Shown here: positions 13,201 to 22,802 of the stretch, in pieces
Position numbering within the stretch: the first letter of the stretch is position 1
Layout: each line of letters opens with the position of its first letter
Assembly: GCA_903813345.2 (NCBI GenBank)
Contig: CAIIXF020000011.1
Span: forward strand, 19,825,754-19,889,753
Direction: 5' to 3'
Origin: Owenia fusiformis
Taxonomy: Eukaryota; Annelida; Polychaeta; Sabellida; Oweniidae
Length of the DNA stretch: 64,000 bases
Made by a program: the position numbers and the translations under genes
The notes under the pieces: generated by a model
Database searches by the model: none
Told to the model about the DNA's origin: nothing
Seen by the model: the letters and a program-made list of their open reading frames with translations, nothing else

Positions 13201-15807
13201 AATGGTATATCACATCAGATGTGCAAATATGATGTTTGAGTTTGATTCAGGTCATACTTTAAATCAAAAGATTAATACATTTTTTGTCATACTCTTTTCG
13301 TACACAATGGCTTTAAAATGCTCCAAAACAATTTTTGCACTTTATAAATTCAAATATTATACTATCATATTTCATTAATTTATTATATATTTGGATAATA
13401 TGTAGGAAGGGGGAAGATGCAAATGGATTTTGAAAGACAAAAAAGACAACCCGATTTAACATGTACGCCTGTACACTTCACCATTGAATATTGACCTCAT
13501 TATTGGTCTATTTATCAATACAGTGCTGAATATAGGTCAATAAGACACTAGTGTACATAAAACTGTAATAATTAAACCAGTCCATTCATTTTGAAATTTA
13601 GGGTGAATTCATATTTTTTCATGGGGAGACCGTAATAGAATCAAAAACGGCTTCTTTCTCTTGTTCTCTTGAGTGGGAGGGGTAATTTCAAGTGATTGAT
13701 AGGTAATGCGGTCGAGATTTCACCCCTGTTGTACATATTAGGCTGCAACTGGGGTGTCTGGGGGCAATACACATATTGGGCATGCTCGAAGGTATGCGGT
13801 GGAGGAACCCAGAAAACTTCACGTACCCGAAGCGCCGTGTATAGTGGTACTGGAACAACATCAACTTGCTTTGGGTCATCAACGTGGTCTGAAGATGTTC
13901 CATGTAATCTCCAACAGTGTAAGATGATTCACGTAATGTTTGTGCAAACTTATATAATAATATGATATTTGTGGGAGGAGTGTTTAAAGCAGTTTATTTA
14001 TGTCTTGAATCATGTCTGGCCATGGATGCCGATGGTATTGTTTCCTAATGACCGTCTGTGCTGTAAAATATTCCCACAGACTATACTTTTTTGAATTATT
14101 TCCTCATTTCATGAATATTTTCACATACAGAATGGTTTCGTGTATTGAACTGTCTCGTTTCCCATTAAAATGACTAGGTTGTAATTGGGGCACGTGGCAA
14201 GCTTATGTCTATGGTGGATGCTCAAAGCCATGTGGCGGAGGCACTAAAACTGGGACCAGGTCAAGAAATCAAATATACAGTAACACTGGTACAAGTGCGA
14301 CCTGTTCAGGGCCACCGACTCAGATTAATACTGTCCCTTGTAATGCCCAGAAATGTGAGTGATATTGAAGGCGGATACAATACATGGTATATATATATAT
14401 TGCAAAGCTTCTATTATATTTAGATTTTCGAGACAACCATTTTATTTACTTTGTTTCTAATATTAGGTTGCAATTGGGGACCATGGGGATCATACAGCTT
14501 TGGCTCGTGTTCAAGGAAAAGTGGAGGTTGTACTCGAACTGGAACACGAAGAAGACAGCCAATTTACAGTAACACTGGAAGCACCCCTTCATGTAGTGGT
14601 TCGGCAACTAATACCATCACCCAGTCATGTAACCCCAATACTTGTCCGACCATACGTTAGTAGTGCATTATTTGTCAATAATTAACAAAACCTTCAAATC
14701 ACATAATAATATTCTTTTAATGCAATATATAAGGGTTATGTACTGGGAGGTTTTGGATACAGGTTTTATCCCAAGGGAAATATGTGTATATCCCGAGGGA
14801 CCGCAGGGACCGAGGGATATACACATATTTCCCGAGGGATAAACCCTGTATCCAAAACCGACCGTACATAACAGATGTATTTCATACCTACTGATGCTCT
14901 AGGTACGTCATTTACCCTATAAAGTTCCAAAATTAAAAAATATACTTAAGATACGCATTTTCTTGGTGTTATAAAGTGGTTTTTTAAGTTTCTGAGATTT
15001 TCAAACTCATATAACTCATATTTCGAAAAATAATATTTGAAAAAAAATTGAAAAAATGTGAAAAAAAAATTTTGAAAAAGAATATGAAAAATCTTTAAAA
15101 AAAATGTGAAAATAAAAATTTGAAAAAATTTCAAAAAAAATTTGAAAGAAAAATTTTGAAAGAATTCAGGAGCGGGACCGGGATGGATACAGCGTGTATC
15201 CATCCCGCCCCGGGCCTTGGCTAGATACAGTATATATCGTTCTGTACCTAGAACCTCAGTAGGTATGAAATACATCATTATGTAAAAGGACTAAGAAACA
15301 TGATATAGGCCTATCAACTTAGGTAGTTCCGAGTCATGAAAATTTGAAATGGCTTCCACATTTGACAAATCAAATTACAAATGTAATATATTTTCAGCAC
15401 CGTGTTCACTATGTGGATCGAACTGCAGATACCCATTCAGTATGTGCTGTTCTAATTGCTGTGTAAGGCGATCGGGAATAAGTCCAGCATGCTGTGGAAT
15501 CCGGGGATATGATTCCAGGTTTAGTATGTGTTGCAGTGGAACCATTGTTCGACGCTCGGGTATATCGCCGGGATGTTGTGGCTCGAAGGCTTACGATTCC
15601 AGGTTTAGTATGTGTTGCAGTGGAACCATTGTTCGACGCTCGGGTATATCGCCAGGATGTTGTGGCACGAAGGGTTACGATTCCAGGTTTAGTATGTGCT
15701 GTGCTGGTGTGATAAGACGTAGATCGGGTATTTCACCTGCATGTTGCTGTACTCAGGCATACGATGCACGTTTTCGGAAATGCTGTAGTGGATGCAGAAT
15801 TTGTTAA
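7297..15807 (+). CDS. Secreted TSP1-galaxin fusion protein (gene 2)
   Basis: Ten exons: 7297-7351, 7824-8093, 10178-10435, 11825-12001, 12220-12396, 12615-12791, 13742-13918, 14178-14354, 14467-14655 and 15398-15807. All introns are phase 1, and together the exons encode 688 residues. Domains: signal peptide (1-19, MLAALVLILALDLGHII); a Cys-rich WAP/EB-like module (about 24-108); a VWC-like module with WKWWW and C..C.C (about 111-151); a Thr-rich, probably O-glycosylated linker (152-194); six TSP1 repeats (195-253, 254-312, 313-371, 372-430, 431-489, 490-552) with W..WG, CS..CG.G and six Cys; and five galaxin-like dicysteine units (553-688) ending CCSGCRIC. The first five TSP1 exons are each exactly 177 bp. 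The protein is probably extracellular. Galaxin and TSP1 proteins act in matrices, biominerals or mucosal defence, but a role here is inference. The exon model is hand-read and strongly supported by phase. Extra unseen exons are possible. Confidence 0.85.
8268..9374 (+). mobile_element. Defective Tc1/mariner element with long inverted ends
   Basis: The ends match in inverted orientation ('cagggagggccaaaaaaac' on the left; the right reads 'ggcccaccctg'), flanked by TA. Long inverted subterminal arms extend inward, for example 'gacatagtgttat'. The centre, 8650-8830, translates to 'DEDFIFQQDIASYH' followed by 'WPSNSPDANVFDYH', which are the last two catalytic-Asp motifs of a Tc1/mariner transposase. 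The first catalytic region is absent. It sits in intron 2 of the TSP1-galaxin gene. Confidence 0.7.
10460..10980 (-). mobile_element. 5'-truncated LINE (CR1/L2/Jockey-like) 3' end
   Basis: The minus-strand frame 10703-10954 ends a reverse-transcriptase ORF of the type found in non-LTR elements, with 'RITRFGHNLDIPKHRTRIGE' and then 'GSYIWNSLNEDIRNKPLN'. The 3' UTR runs to about 10490 and ends in a tandem ATTGA tail (plus strand 'caattcaattcaattcaatt'), a typical LINE 3' terminus. It lies antisense in intron 3 of the TSP1-galaxin gene. Confidence 0.7.
11655..11720 (+). pseudogene. Decayed TSP1 exon
   Basis: After a possible AG, the sequence 'tttgcaactgggatttatgg' and the following 'ggctcatatacggatgggcc' align with the start of the neighbouring TSP1 exon (CNW..WG.YTDG). 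The match then breaks down and the CS..CG.G motif is lost. The flanking intron sequence also resembles the other TSP1 introns, so this is an old extra copy of the exon. Confidence 0.55.
11825..12791 (+). repeat. Three tandem TSP1 exon-plus-intron units, 395 bp each
   Basis: The first three TSP1 exons start at 11825, 12220 and 12615, a constant spacing of 395 bp. Exons and introns are nearly identical between units, including the shared 'gtattgaacgtttc' stretch before each acceptor. This shows recent tandem duplication or gene conversion. TSP1 units 4-6 are more diverged. Confidence 0.85.
14735..14872. mobile_element. Palindromic hairpin element
   Basis: A near-perfect inverted repeat: 'ggttttggatacaggtttta' on the left is mirrored by 'taaaccctgtatccaaaacc' on the right, with arms of about 60 bp around a short centre near 14806. 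It is absent from the matching intron in copy B. Confidence 0.65.
14873..15285. mobile_element. MITE-like element with inverted ends
   Basis: 'gatgtatttcatacctactg' near 14874 is mirrored by 'cagtaggtatgaaatacatc' near 15257-15276. Inside are a long run of A-rich 'gaaaaaatttga' words and a small palindrome, 'ggatggatacagcgtgtatc' with 'catcc', near 15179. It is non-coding and sits in the last intron of the TSP1-galaxin gene. Confidence 0.6.
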
Positions 15808-15867
15808 CGTGGAATTTATTATTGAGATGTCCTTAACACATATAACAAATTAATACTTATGAATGAT

Positions 15868-15873
15868 AATAAA
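15868..15873 (+). terminator. Poly(A) signal AATAAA, TSP1-galaxin gene
   Basis: AATAAA lies 61 bp after the stop at 15807. The same signal in the same context follows the paralogous terminal exon at 21111. Confidence 0.65.
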
Positions 15874-16017
15874 CATTGATAATAATAATTTGCAAGCAAA
15901 TTACGATTGATTTGTTATTTTAATTTTCTGTAAGATGTAATTCGTCATTTTGATTTATATATTAGTGTACCTATTGTCCTGTTGCAAAACCCCTGTTTTC
16001 AATACTTTGAAACAGTT

Positions 16018-16372
16018 ATACAGGGTGACCGAAAAAAGGAGACCATTGAAGTACGCAAGATAAGTGACATCAATAAAATTTTGCACGCACCAGAACAGTT
16101 CTATGGGAAGTTCCTGAAAGTGTCAATATGTAAGCAGTCCATTGGTTCAGGAACTGTCATCATTTACATACATGCTCCAAATGACCATAATTGAGCAAAA
16201 GGCTGAGCTGGATTCATATGGCAAAATATTCAATTACCAATACCCCATTCAACCCTTGTTATGGCATTACATTTAGCAGTGATTGCCTTCTTTAGCTAGG
16301 TCAGCAATTGTATGAGGATAATTTTGGTATAAATTGTCTTTCAAGTAGACCAACAAAAATCAGATTAATTCA
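16018..16372 (-). mobile_element. Mariner-like element 3' remnant, copy A
   Basis: The outer end reads 'cagggtgaccgaaaaaagga'. The reverse strand near 16270-16360 encodes 'LKDNLYQNYPHTIADLAKE', which resembles the C-terminal end of mariner/Tc1 transposases. The rest of the element is missing because the duplication junction cuts it. Related copies lie at 21263 and 32908. Confidence 0.6.
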
Positions 16373-17591
16373 AAGGCAAATCAAAGTTTACTAAAATTAA
16401 ACTTAGGATTTCTTTTTATAGTCAGGAGACTATGAATATAGTGAATTGGTTTTCTGTATAAAAAGTCATTTTTCTCCTCCCCCATCCCGTCAGAGTGCCA
16501 TCTGGCGTTTGGTAAGTGAATCGGGGCTCAATATTTATAAGGTAGGTCCTAATTTATCTGAAAACATGTCAAAGTCGAGTGGAAAATAGTGATTTTGACA
16601 TTGGTGATTTTACCAGAATTTTCTGAGAAATCTGACGATAGAGGGGCTAAGTGTCTTCAAGTAAATTCCTCTCAAAAATTCGGTGGACAACCCATGGTAA
16701 GTTTGTTATAGCAAGCTAGGTACGTCTCTCCCGAACACTGTGTTGAATTGTGTTGCACTGGGCCTAAATACTAAGGGTTAATAAGACATAGGGTAAAATG
16801 TTATAATGGTCACCTATGGGAAACTCTTCTGAAGTCTCCAACCTATTAACAGGCGCAATTTGGGTTTTTTGTAGGTTTTATCCCTTTTTGAGGTTCTGAG
16901 GTTGGGCAGATTTGAATGAACCTTTGTTTCTTTCTACCGTTATGACATCATAAGATACAATCAAACGCCTTGACATTAATATCACTTTAAAGATAGTTAA
17001 ATGGCTTTCCAATGATATCCCGAATAACCATGTTCACCTCGGTTGGATATACTCAGTCTGTGATGCAATCTGTAAGGTGTATCCCTACCCCCAAAGAAAT
17101 TTAAAAGAACTCAAAATCAAACCTTTCGAATTTTGCTAAAAGGAACTGTGTCGATTTGGATTTATTCTTCCCCCGTGCATTTTCTCAAGTATTGCATTGT
17201 TATATAGCACTGTGATCGGGATAATGCCTTCAATGCTAATGTAACCATGTTTAATGAAAACAAACTAATTCAGTTTACTATTGCTTCTCACCCTGTGCAT
17301 GAATTGTAGATCTAAATGAATGAATAATGATGAAGTGTTTAATAAACTACAACACTAAAGTGCATAAACGCCGTTTGCAAACAATATAATATCCATCGGA
17401 CAATGAACATCAGTGGCTGCTAGTTGCTATGCGCAAATATCTTTATTATATTCGTGCTTTTTATTGTCCGAGTAAAATTTATTTGGTTATACTAGTATAA
17501 CATGATTAGTTATTGTTACTATTTATATATTTAATTGCATGTACAATGATATTTTGTATTACACTATTCGAAGTAGTGTGCAACATTCAAG

Positions 17592-20500
17592 ATGCGTGCT
17601 GTGTTGGTTTTAATCTTGGCTCTAGATCTTGGGCACATAATAGAAGGTAATCAATTATAAAACTTTGATATTCTATGATGATGTTTCTGATAGCAATTTG
17701 GTTTTCAAATTCACGAAATAAAAGAATAAATGGCCATATATTCGGCAATTCGGGCTATGGTAAAAGCTCATCTTGAACATTAATTAATCTTTAAAAATTA
17801 TACTCGACATTCTTTTAACTAGTTAACCCCAAAGGCCAGCCTTTCTCTATATTGTATCATGAAACATAAATTTAGAAAAGAATATACAGGGTGGTCCAAA
17901 AATAGGACACTCATATTTCAAATATAAATATTGATTTTCTTGATGAAAACATGTCATATTATATACCAGAGGATAGGGAATTTACTTAATATCTTTAATT
18001 TTGTCCGTCAATCAGCGTCCACAATATAAATGACGTAATTTTCGTTTCAAAATAGGTTTAGCAAATCTTGCAAATACAAGTTTTTTGTCAACTTTATTTA
18101 CATAAAGAGACGTTCAATATATTAGCCATTTTGATCGATTATAGCCCTCAATTTTGTCTAAAACTGGATCATTGAGGTATGTTGTTCAGACAATGAATGC
18201 CACCTCTCAACAATATTATTCTTAATAAGGGACCGAGTAAATGTAAGGGGTTCATGGTAAACCAATTCTGTTCTTTTCTTCATTACGTGGTAGGCCTACA
18301 CGTTGACATCTGATGATCCAATTATGTTGTTTTTAAACCACCCTGATATGTACCCATCGAATCATCTACTCAGTCCCTTATGGACAGAATTATTGAGAAG
18401 TGAAATTCATTGCCACAACAGCATATCAATGATACTATTGGCCAGTTTAAGCCAGAATTGAGGGCTATAATTGATCAAAATGGTGAACATATTGAACGTC
18501 TGTTTATGTAAATAAAGTTGATAATAAAACTTGGGTTTTGCAAGTTTTGGAACGAAAATGACATCATTAATATTATGGACGCTGGTCGACAGACAAAATT
18601 TAAGATATTAAGTAAATTCCCTATCCTCTGGTATATAATATGACATGTTTTCATCAAGAAAATATTTTATATTTGAAATATGAGTGTCCCATTTTGTACC
18701 ACCCTGTGTATTGTATCATCATTGACACTTGTTCAGAACATTTAATATCATATGCATATGATTGTTATTTTTCATGACCCTAGGTTTATTGTACATGTTT
18801 TCACCTATTCATAATTTGCTTAGGTCAAAGTTAGTTGTTGCATTATTTGTCAATAATTTACAAAATTTTCAAATCACATACTAGTAATAATATTCTTTAC
18901 ATGCAATGTATCATTATAATGTAAAAGGACTGAGACATGATATATCAAGGTAGTTCCGAGTCATGAAAAATTTAAAATGGCTTCCACATTTGACGAATCA
19001 AATCACAAATGTAATATATTTTCAGCAACGTGTTCACTATGTGGATCGAACTGCAGATACCCTTTCAGTATGTGCTGTTCTAATTGCTGTGTAAGGCGAT
19101 CGGGAATTAGTCCAGCATGCTGTGGAACCCGGGGATATGATTCCAGGTTTAGTATGTGTTGCAGTGGAACGATTGTCCGACGCTCGGGTATATCGCCAGG
19201 ATGTTGTGGCACGAAGGCTTACGATTCCAGGTTTAGTATGTGTTGCAGTGGAACGATTGTCCGACGCTCGGGTATATCGCCAGGATGTTGTGGCACGAAG
19301 GCTTACGATTCCAGGTTTAGTATGTGTTGCAGTGGAAAGATTGTCCGACGCTCAGGTATATCGCCAGGATGTTGTGGCAAGAAGGCTTATGATTCCAAGT
19401 GAGTATATATTGCGATGGTTGTCGCCGAACGGCTTCTTATGACCAGACGTTTGAATCACATACAAACATGGAGATATATGAACATATTAACAAACCAAAG
19501 TGTACAAATAAGTATAATGAGACTAAATGATTTCAGGTTTAACATGTGCTGCGGTGGTACGATTGTTCGACGCTCGGGTTTATCACCAGGATGTTGTGGC
19601 ACGAAGGTCTACGATTCAAGGTTTAGTATGTGTTGCAGTGGTACCATTGTTCGACGCTCGGGTTTATCACCAGGATGTTGTGGCACAAAGGTCTACGATT
19701 CCGGGTTTAGTATGTGTTGCAATGGTCAAATAGTAGACAGTCTGGATTTTAACTGTGTTGCACTGAAACGATGCCCTGGGTTCAAACATGTACGAAGTCA
19801 ATGAACTGAAGTAAATGTCACAAATAATGCATATAATGAGATTTATTTAACATATTTCAGATTTAGTATGTGTTCCAGAAGTACGATCGTTCGACGCTCA
19901 GGTTTATTGCCAGGAAGTTGTAGCAAGCAGGCTTACGATTCCAGGTTTAGAGATATATGAACATATTAACAAACCAAAGTGTACAAAGAAGTATAATGAG
20001 ACTAAATGATTTCAGGTTTAACATGTGCTGCGGTGGTACGATTGTTCGGCGCTCGGGTTTATCACCAGGATGTTGTGGCACAAAGGTCTTCGATTCCAGG
20101 TTTAGTATGTGTTGCAATGGTCAAATAGTAGACAGTCTGGATTATAACTGTGTAGCACTGAAACGATGCCCTGGGTTCAAACATGTACGAAGTCAATGAA
20201 CTGGAGTAAATGCCCGGGAGTAAATGTCGCTAATAATGCATATAATGAGATTTAATTAATATATTTCAGGTTTAGTATGTGTTGCAGTGGTACGATCATT
20301 CGACGCTCAGGTATATCGCCAGGATGTTGTGGCACGAAGACTTACGATTCCAGGTTTAGTATGTGTTGCAGTGGAACCATTGTTCGACGCTCTGGTATAT
20401 CGCCAGGATGTTGTGGCACGAAGGCTTACGATTCCAGGTTTAGTATGTGTTGCAATGGTACCATTGTTCGACGCTCGGGTATATCGCCAGGATGTTGTGG

Positions 20501-21050
20501 CACGAAGGTCTACGATTCAAGGTTTAGTATGTGTTGCAGTGGTACCATTGTTCGACGCTCGGGTATATCGCCAGGATGTTGTGGCACGATGGTCTACGAT
20601 TCAAGGTTTAGTATGTGTTGCAGTGGTACGATCGTTCGACGCTCGGGTATATCGCCAGGATGTTGTGGCACGAAGGTCTACGATTCAAGGTTTAGTATGT
20701 GTTGCAATGGTCAAATAGTAGACAGTCTGGATTATAGCTGTGTTGCTCTGAAACGATGCCCTGGGTTCAAGCTTGTATGAAGTCAATGAACTGAATTAAA
20801 TGTAACAAATAATGCATATAATGAGATTTATTTGATATATTTCAGGTTTAGTATGTGTTGCAGTGGTACCATTGTTCGACGCTCGGGTATGTCGCCAGGA
20901 TGTTGTGGTACGAAGGCTTACGATTCCAGGTTTAGTATGTGCTGTGCTGGTGTGATAAGACGTAGATCGGGTATTTCACCTGCATGTTGCTGTACTCAGG
21001 CATACGATGCACTTTTTCGGAAATGTTGTAGTGGATGCAGAATTTGTTAA
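17592..21050 (+). CDS. Secreted galaxin-like protein (gene 3), multiple 3' exons
   Basis: The signal-peptide exon 17592-17646 (MRAVLVLILALDLGHIIE) is followed by the galaxin exon 19026-19398. Its phase-1 junction joins in frame to give ATCSLCGSNC. Exon 19026-19398 ends in phase 2 and can splice to any of four downstream acceptors: 19537-19804, 20016-20199, 20270-20780 or 20846-21050, all phase 2 and each with its own stop. The first three end in NGQIVDSLD followed by CVALKRCPGFK. The last ends in the canonical CCSGCRIC and is the only one followed by a clear AATAAA. Predicted lengths are 231 aa (first), 312 aa (third) and 210 aa (fourth). Repeat units are CCGTKAYDSRFSMCCSG plus TIVRRSGISPG. 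No TSP1, VWC-like or Thr-rich region remains, because of the copy-B deletion. The protein is probably secreted. Which terminal exons are used is unknown. Confidence 0.75.
17887..18706. mobile_element. Fold-back mariner-derived element
   Basis: The ends are inverted copies: left 'cagggtggtccaaaaatagg', and right reading in reverse 'cagggtggtacaaaatggga'. The arms continue inward for more than 200 bp. It lies in intron 1 of galaxin gene 3. Copy A keeps a small piece at about 7630-7690 ('gccaaaattgagggctgtaa'), so the insertion came before the duplication. Confidence 0.65.
19861..19944 (+). pseudogene. Decayed galaxin exon
   Basis: An 84-bp unit after a TTTCAG acceptor keeps TIVRRSGL but has lost paired cysteines (MCC became MCS, GCC became GSC). 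Just after it the sequence jumps into what is normally intron ('agatatatgaacatattaac'), giving a stop at 19958-19960. This marks an unequal crossover inside the array. Confidence 0.6.
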
Positions 21051-21110
21051 CGTGGAATTTATTATTGAGACGTTCTTAAAAAACATAACAAATTAATACA
21101 TATGAATGAT

Positions 21111-21116
21111 AATAAA
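21111..21116 (+). terminator. Poly(A) signal AATAAA, galaxin gene 3
   Basis: AATAAA lies 61 bp after the stop at 21050, in the same flanking sequence as in copy A. No AATAAA is visible shortly after the alternative stops at 19804, 20199 or 20780. Confidence 0.65.
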
Positions 21117-21262
21117 CATTGATTATAATAATTTGCAAGCAATTACGATTGATTGGTTATTTTAATTTTCTGTAAGTTGTAATTCGTCATTTTGATTTAT
21201 ATATTAGTGTAGTAACCTATTGTCCTGTTGCAAAACCCCTGTTTTCAATACTTTGAAACAGT

Positions 21263-21640
21263 TATACAGGGTGACCGGAAAAAAAGGAGACCATTGAAGT
21301 ACGCAATTTATCCTAAACTAGAAAAGTGACATCAATAAAATTTTGCACACACCAGAACAGTTCTATGGAAATTTGTTCCTGAAAGTGTCAATATAACCAG
21401 TCCATTGGTTCAGGAACTGTAATCAATTACCCATACCCCATTCAACCCTTGTTATGGCATTACTATGGCATTACATTTAGCAGTGATTGCCTTCTTTGGG
21501 TCAGCAATTGTATGAGGATTATTTTGGTATAAATTGTCTTTAAGTAGACCAACAAAAAAAATCAGATGAATTCAAGTTTGGGGTATATGGAGATGAAGGG
21601 TTATCTGACCTATGGCTTACAATTCAGTGGCGCTACTCAC
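21263..21640 (-). mobile_element. Mariner-like element remnant, copy B
   Basis: Same family as the remnant at 16018. Its outer end is 'cagggtgaccgg' and it extends further inward than copy A, to 'aagtttggggtatatggaga'. That stretch also occurs in reverse at about 32525-32565. No intact transposase is present. Confidence 0.55.
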
Positions 21641-22802
21641 AGCATCATCCAAAGGAAGTTTTGGGCAGCCCTTGGTTGCCATATGGGATCTTATTGTGCC
21701 ATAGTCCCGATAACTAGTAACATTTTGGAGCGTACGACACTACTTACACTACATAACATATACACGTATAAAACGTATAGCCATTTTGATTTAAGTCCAT
21801 GGAAAATAAAAAGCACTTAATGTTGCTCTATGATGTTTTAAACTTGCATATTTACATTTAGATATCTATCCCTTATATATTTTATATGATCATTTTCTGT
21901 AATATGTGTAATTACATAAAGAAATATTTTTCTGTATAGCACATAGCTATGTTTTACAAATGGCAAATCATTTACATAGAGTATCACAATTAATAGAAAA
22001 TGATTACAAATGTTGTTTGGTTTAAGGGAACCAATATACCGATATATTATGTAATATCAATTGATTATTTTTCATTTTAATTTGATTTAAGTTGAGTCTA
22101 AGCTAACTTTTGTTTGAGTCTCCTCATATCTCGTTGTGCATTAATAAAAGAAAAATACGCATCTACCGTTTTTTATAGAATACATGTAATCAATGTATTT
22201 TATGCCTTAAGGTCATCGAGCCTTACATATACAAGGCATACGTTTCTTAATTAATACACGTATTATTTTGACATTTGTGTAGTTAATTATAATTTGAAAT
22301 AATGTACTTCAGACTGTCACTAAAATTTGCTTTACAAACTGTTTTGAGCTACTCTTGAAAATGATAAGATTGAGTCTTATTGCCATCCTCGAATGGTTGT
22401 TGAAAAAATACAATGGAGAGATAATCATTGGATTAGGAATCATTAATCAAACGTTACAAACATTAAATCACAAGTAGAACATATCATACGTTATGAATCA
22501 CAAAATATTTTTTCAATACGTGCAGGAAATGTGCTTTACTTTGCCAATCCAATGATTGTCTTTAACTTTGGCTACTTCATTTTCTCACCCGTTCACCTTC
22601 TAAACGATTTTAAATGTGAATTGTTCCAAAATAAGAGAAAAGTCATCTTTGCTCTTTGCAAATGCAATTAGTTGACAGTCATATACCATGTATATTTTCA
22701 TATAAAGCATTGTTGAAGCTTTTTTGTCACTTTGAAACTACTGATTACTACTATTAAGTACAGTAATGAGTTTTTTGCTTTGTAATAAAGTTACATATTG
22801 TT
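21641..22802. other. Gene-free AT-rich stretch
   Basis: No gene or clear repeat was recognised. It separates galaxin gene 3 (+) from the 3' end of the YqaJ gene (-), so it should hold the 3' flanks of both convergent genes. Confidence 0.4.

Larger units (their letters stand above)
5930..16372. repeat. Tandem segmental duplication, copy A (full length)
   Basis: From about 5930 the sequence matches 16380 onwards for more than 1.4 kb, through the promoter region, the signal-peptide exon and intron 1. The 3' part (15349-16370) matches 18965-21565. Copy A carries the complete TSP1-galaxin gene, and its end abuts the start of copy B near 16372. Differences include small indels and element insertions described separately. 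Confidence 0.8.
16373..21565. repeat. Tandem segmental duplication, copy B (internally deleted)
   Basis: Matches copy A at both ends but lacks the segment equivalent to about 7831-14656 of copy A. The junction lies at about 18838, where the first bases of the old second exon ('gtcaaag') run directly into sequence equivalent to the intron after TSP1 unit 6 ('ttagt.gtgcattatttgtc'). Only about 3 bp of homology is shared there. Confidence 0.8.

Noticed and set aside
15349-15397. ATG at 15349 as the start of a short cytosolic galaxin (and the same at 18977)
   Set aside because: The added N-terminus (MASTFD...) is not a signal peptide, and the frame crosses a good TTTTCAG acceptor that fits the upstream phase-1 donor. 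It is more likely intron.
21566-21820. 84-aa plus-strand ORF after galaxin gene 3
   Set aside because: Its first part matches mariner remnants at 16018 and 32470 on the opposite strand, so it is an antisense shadow of a transposon.
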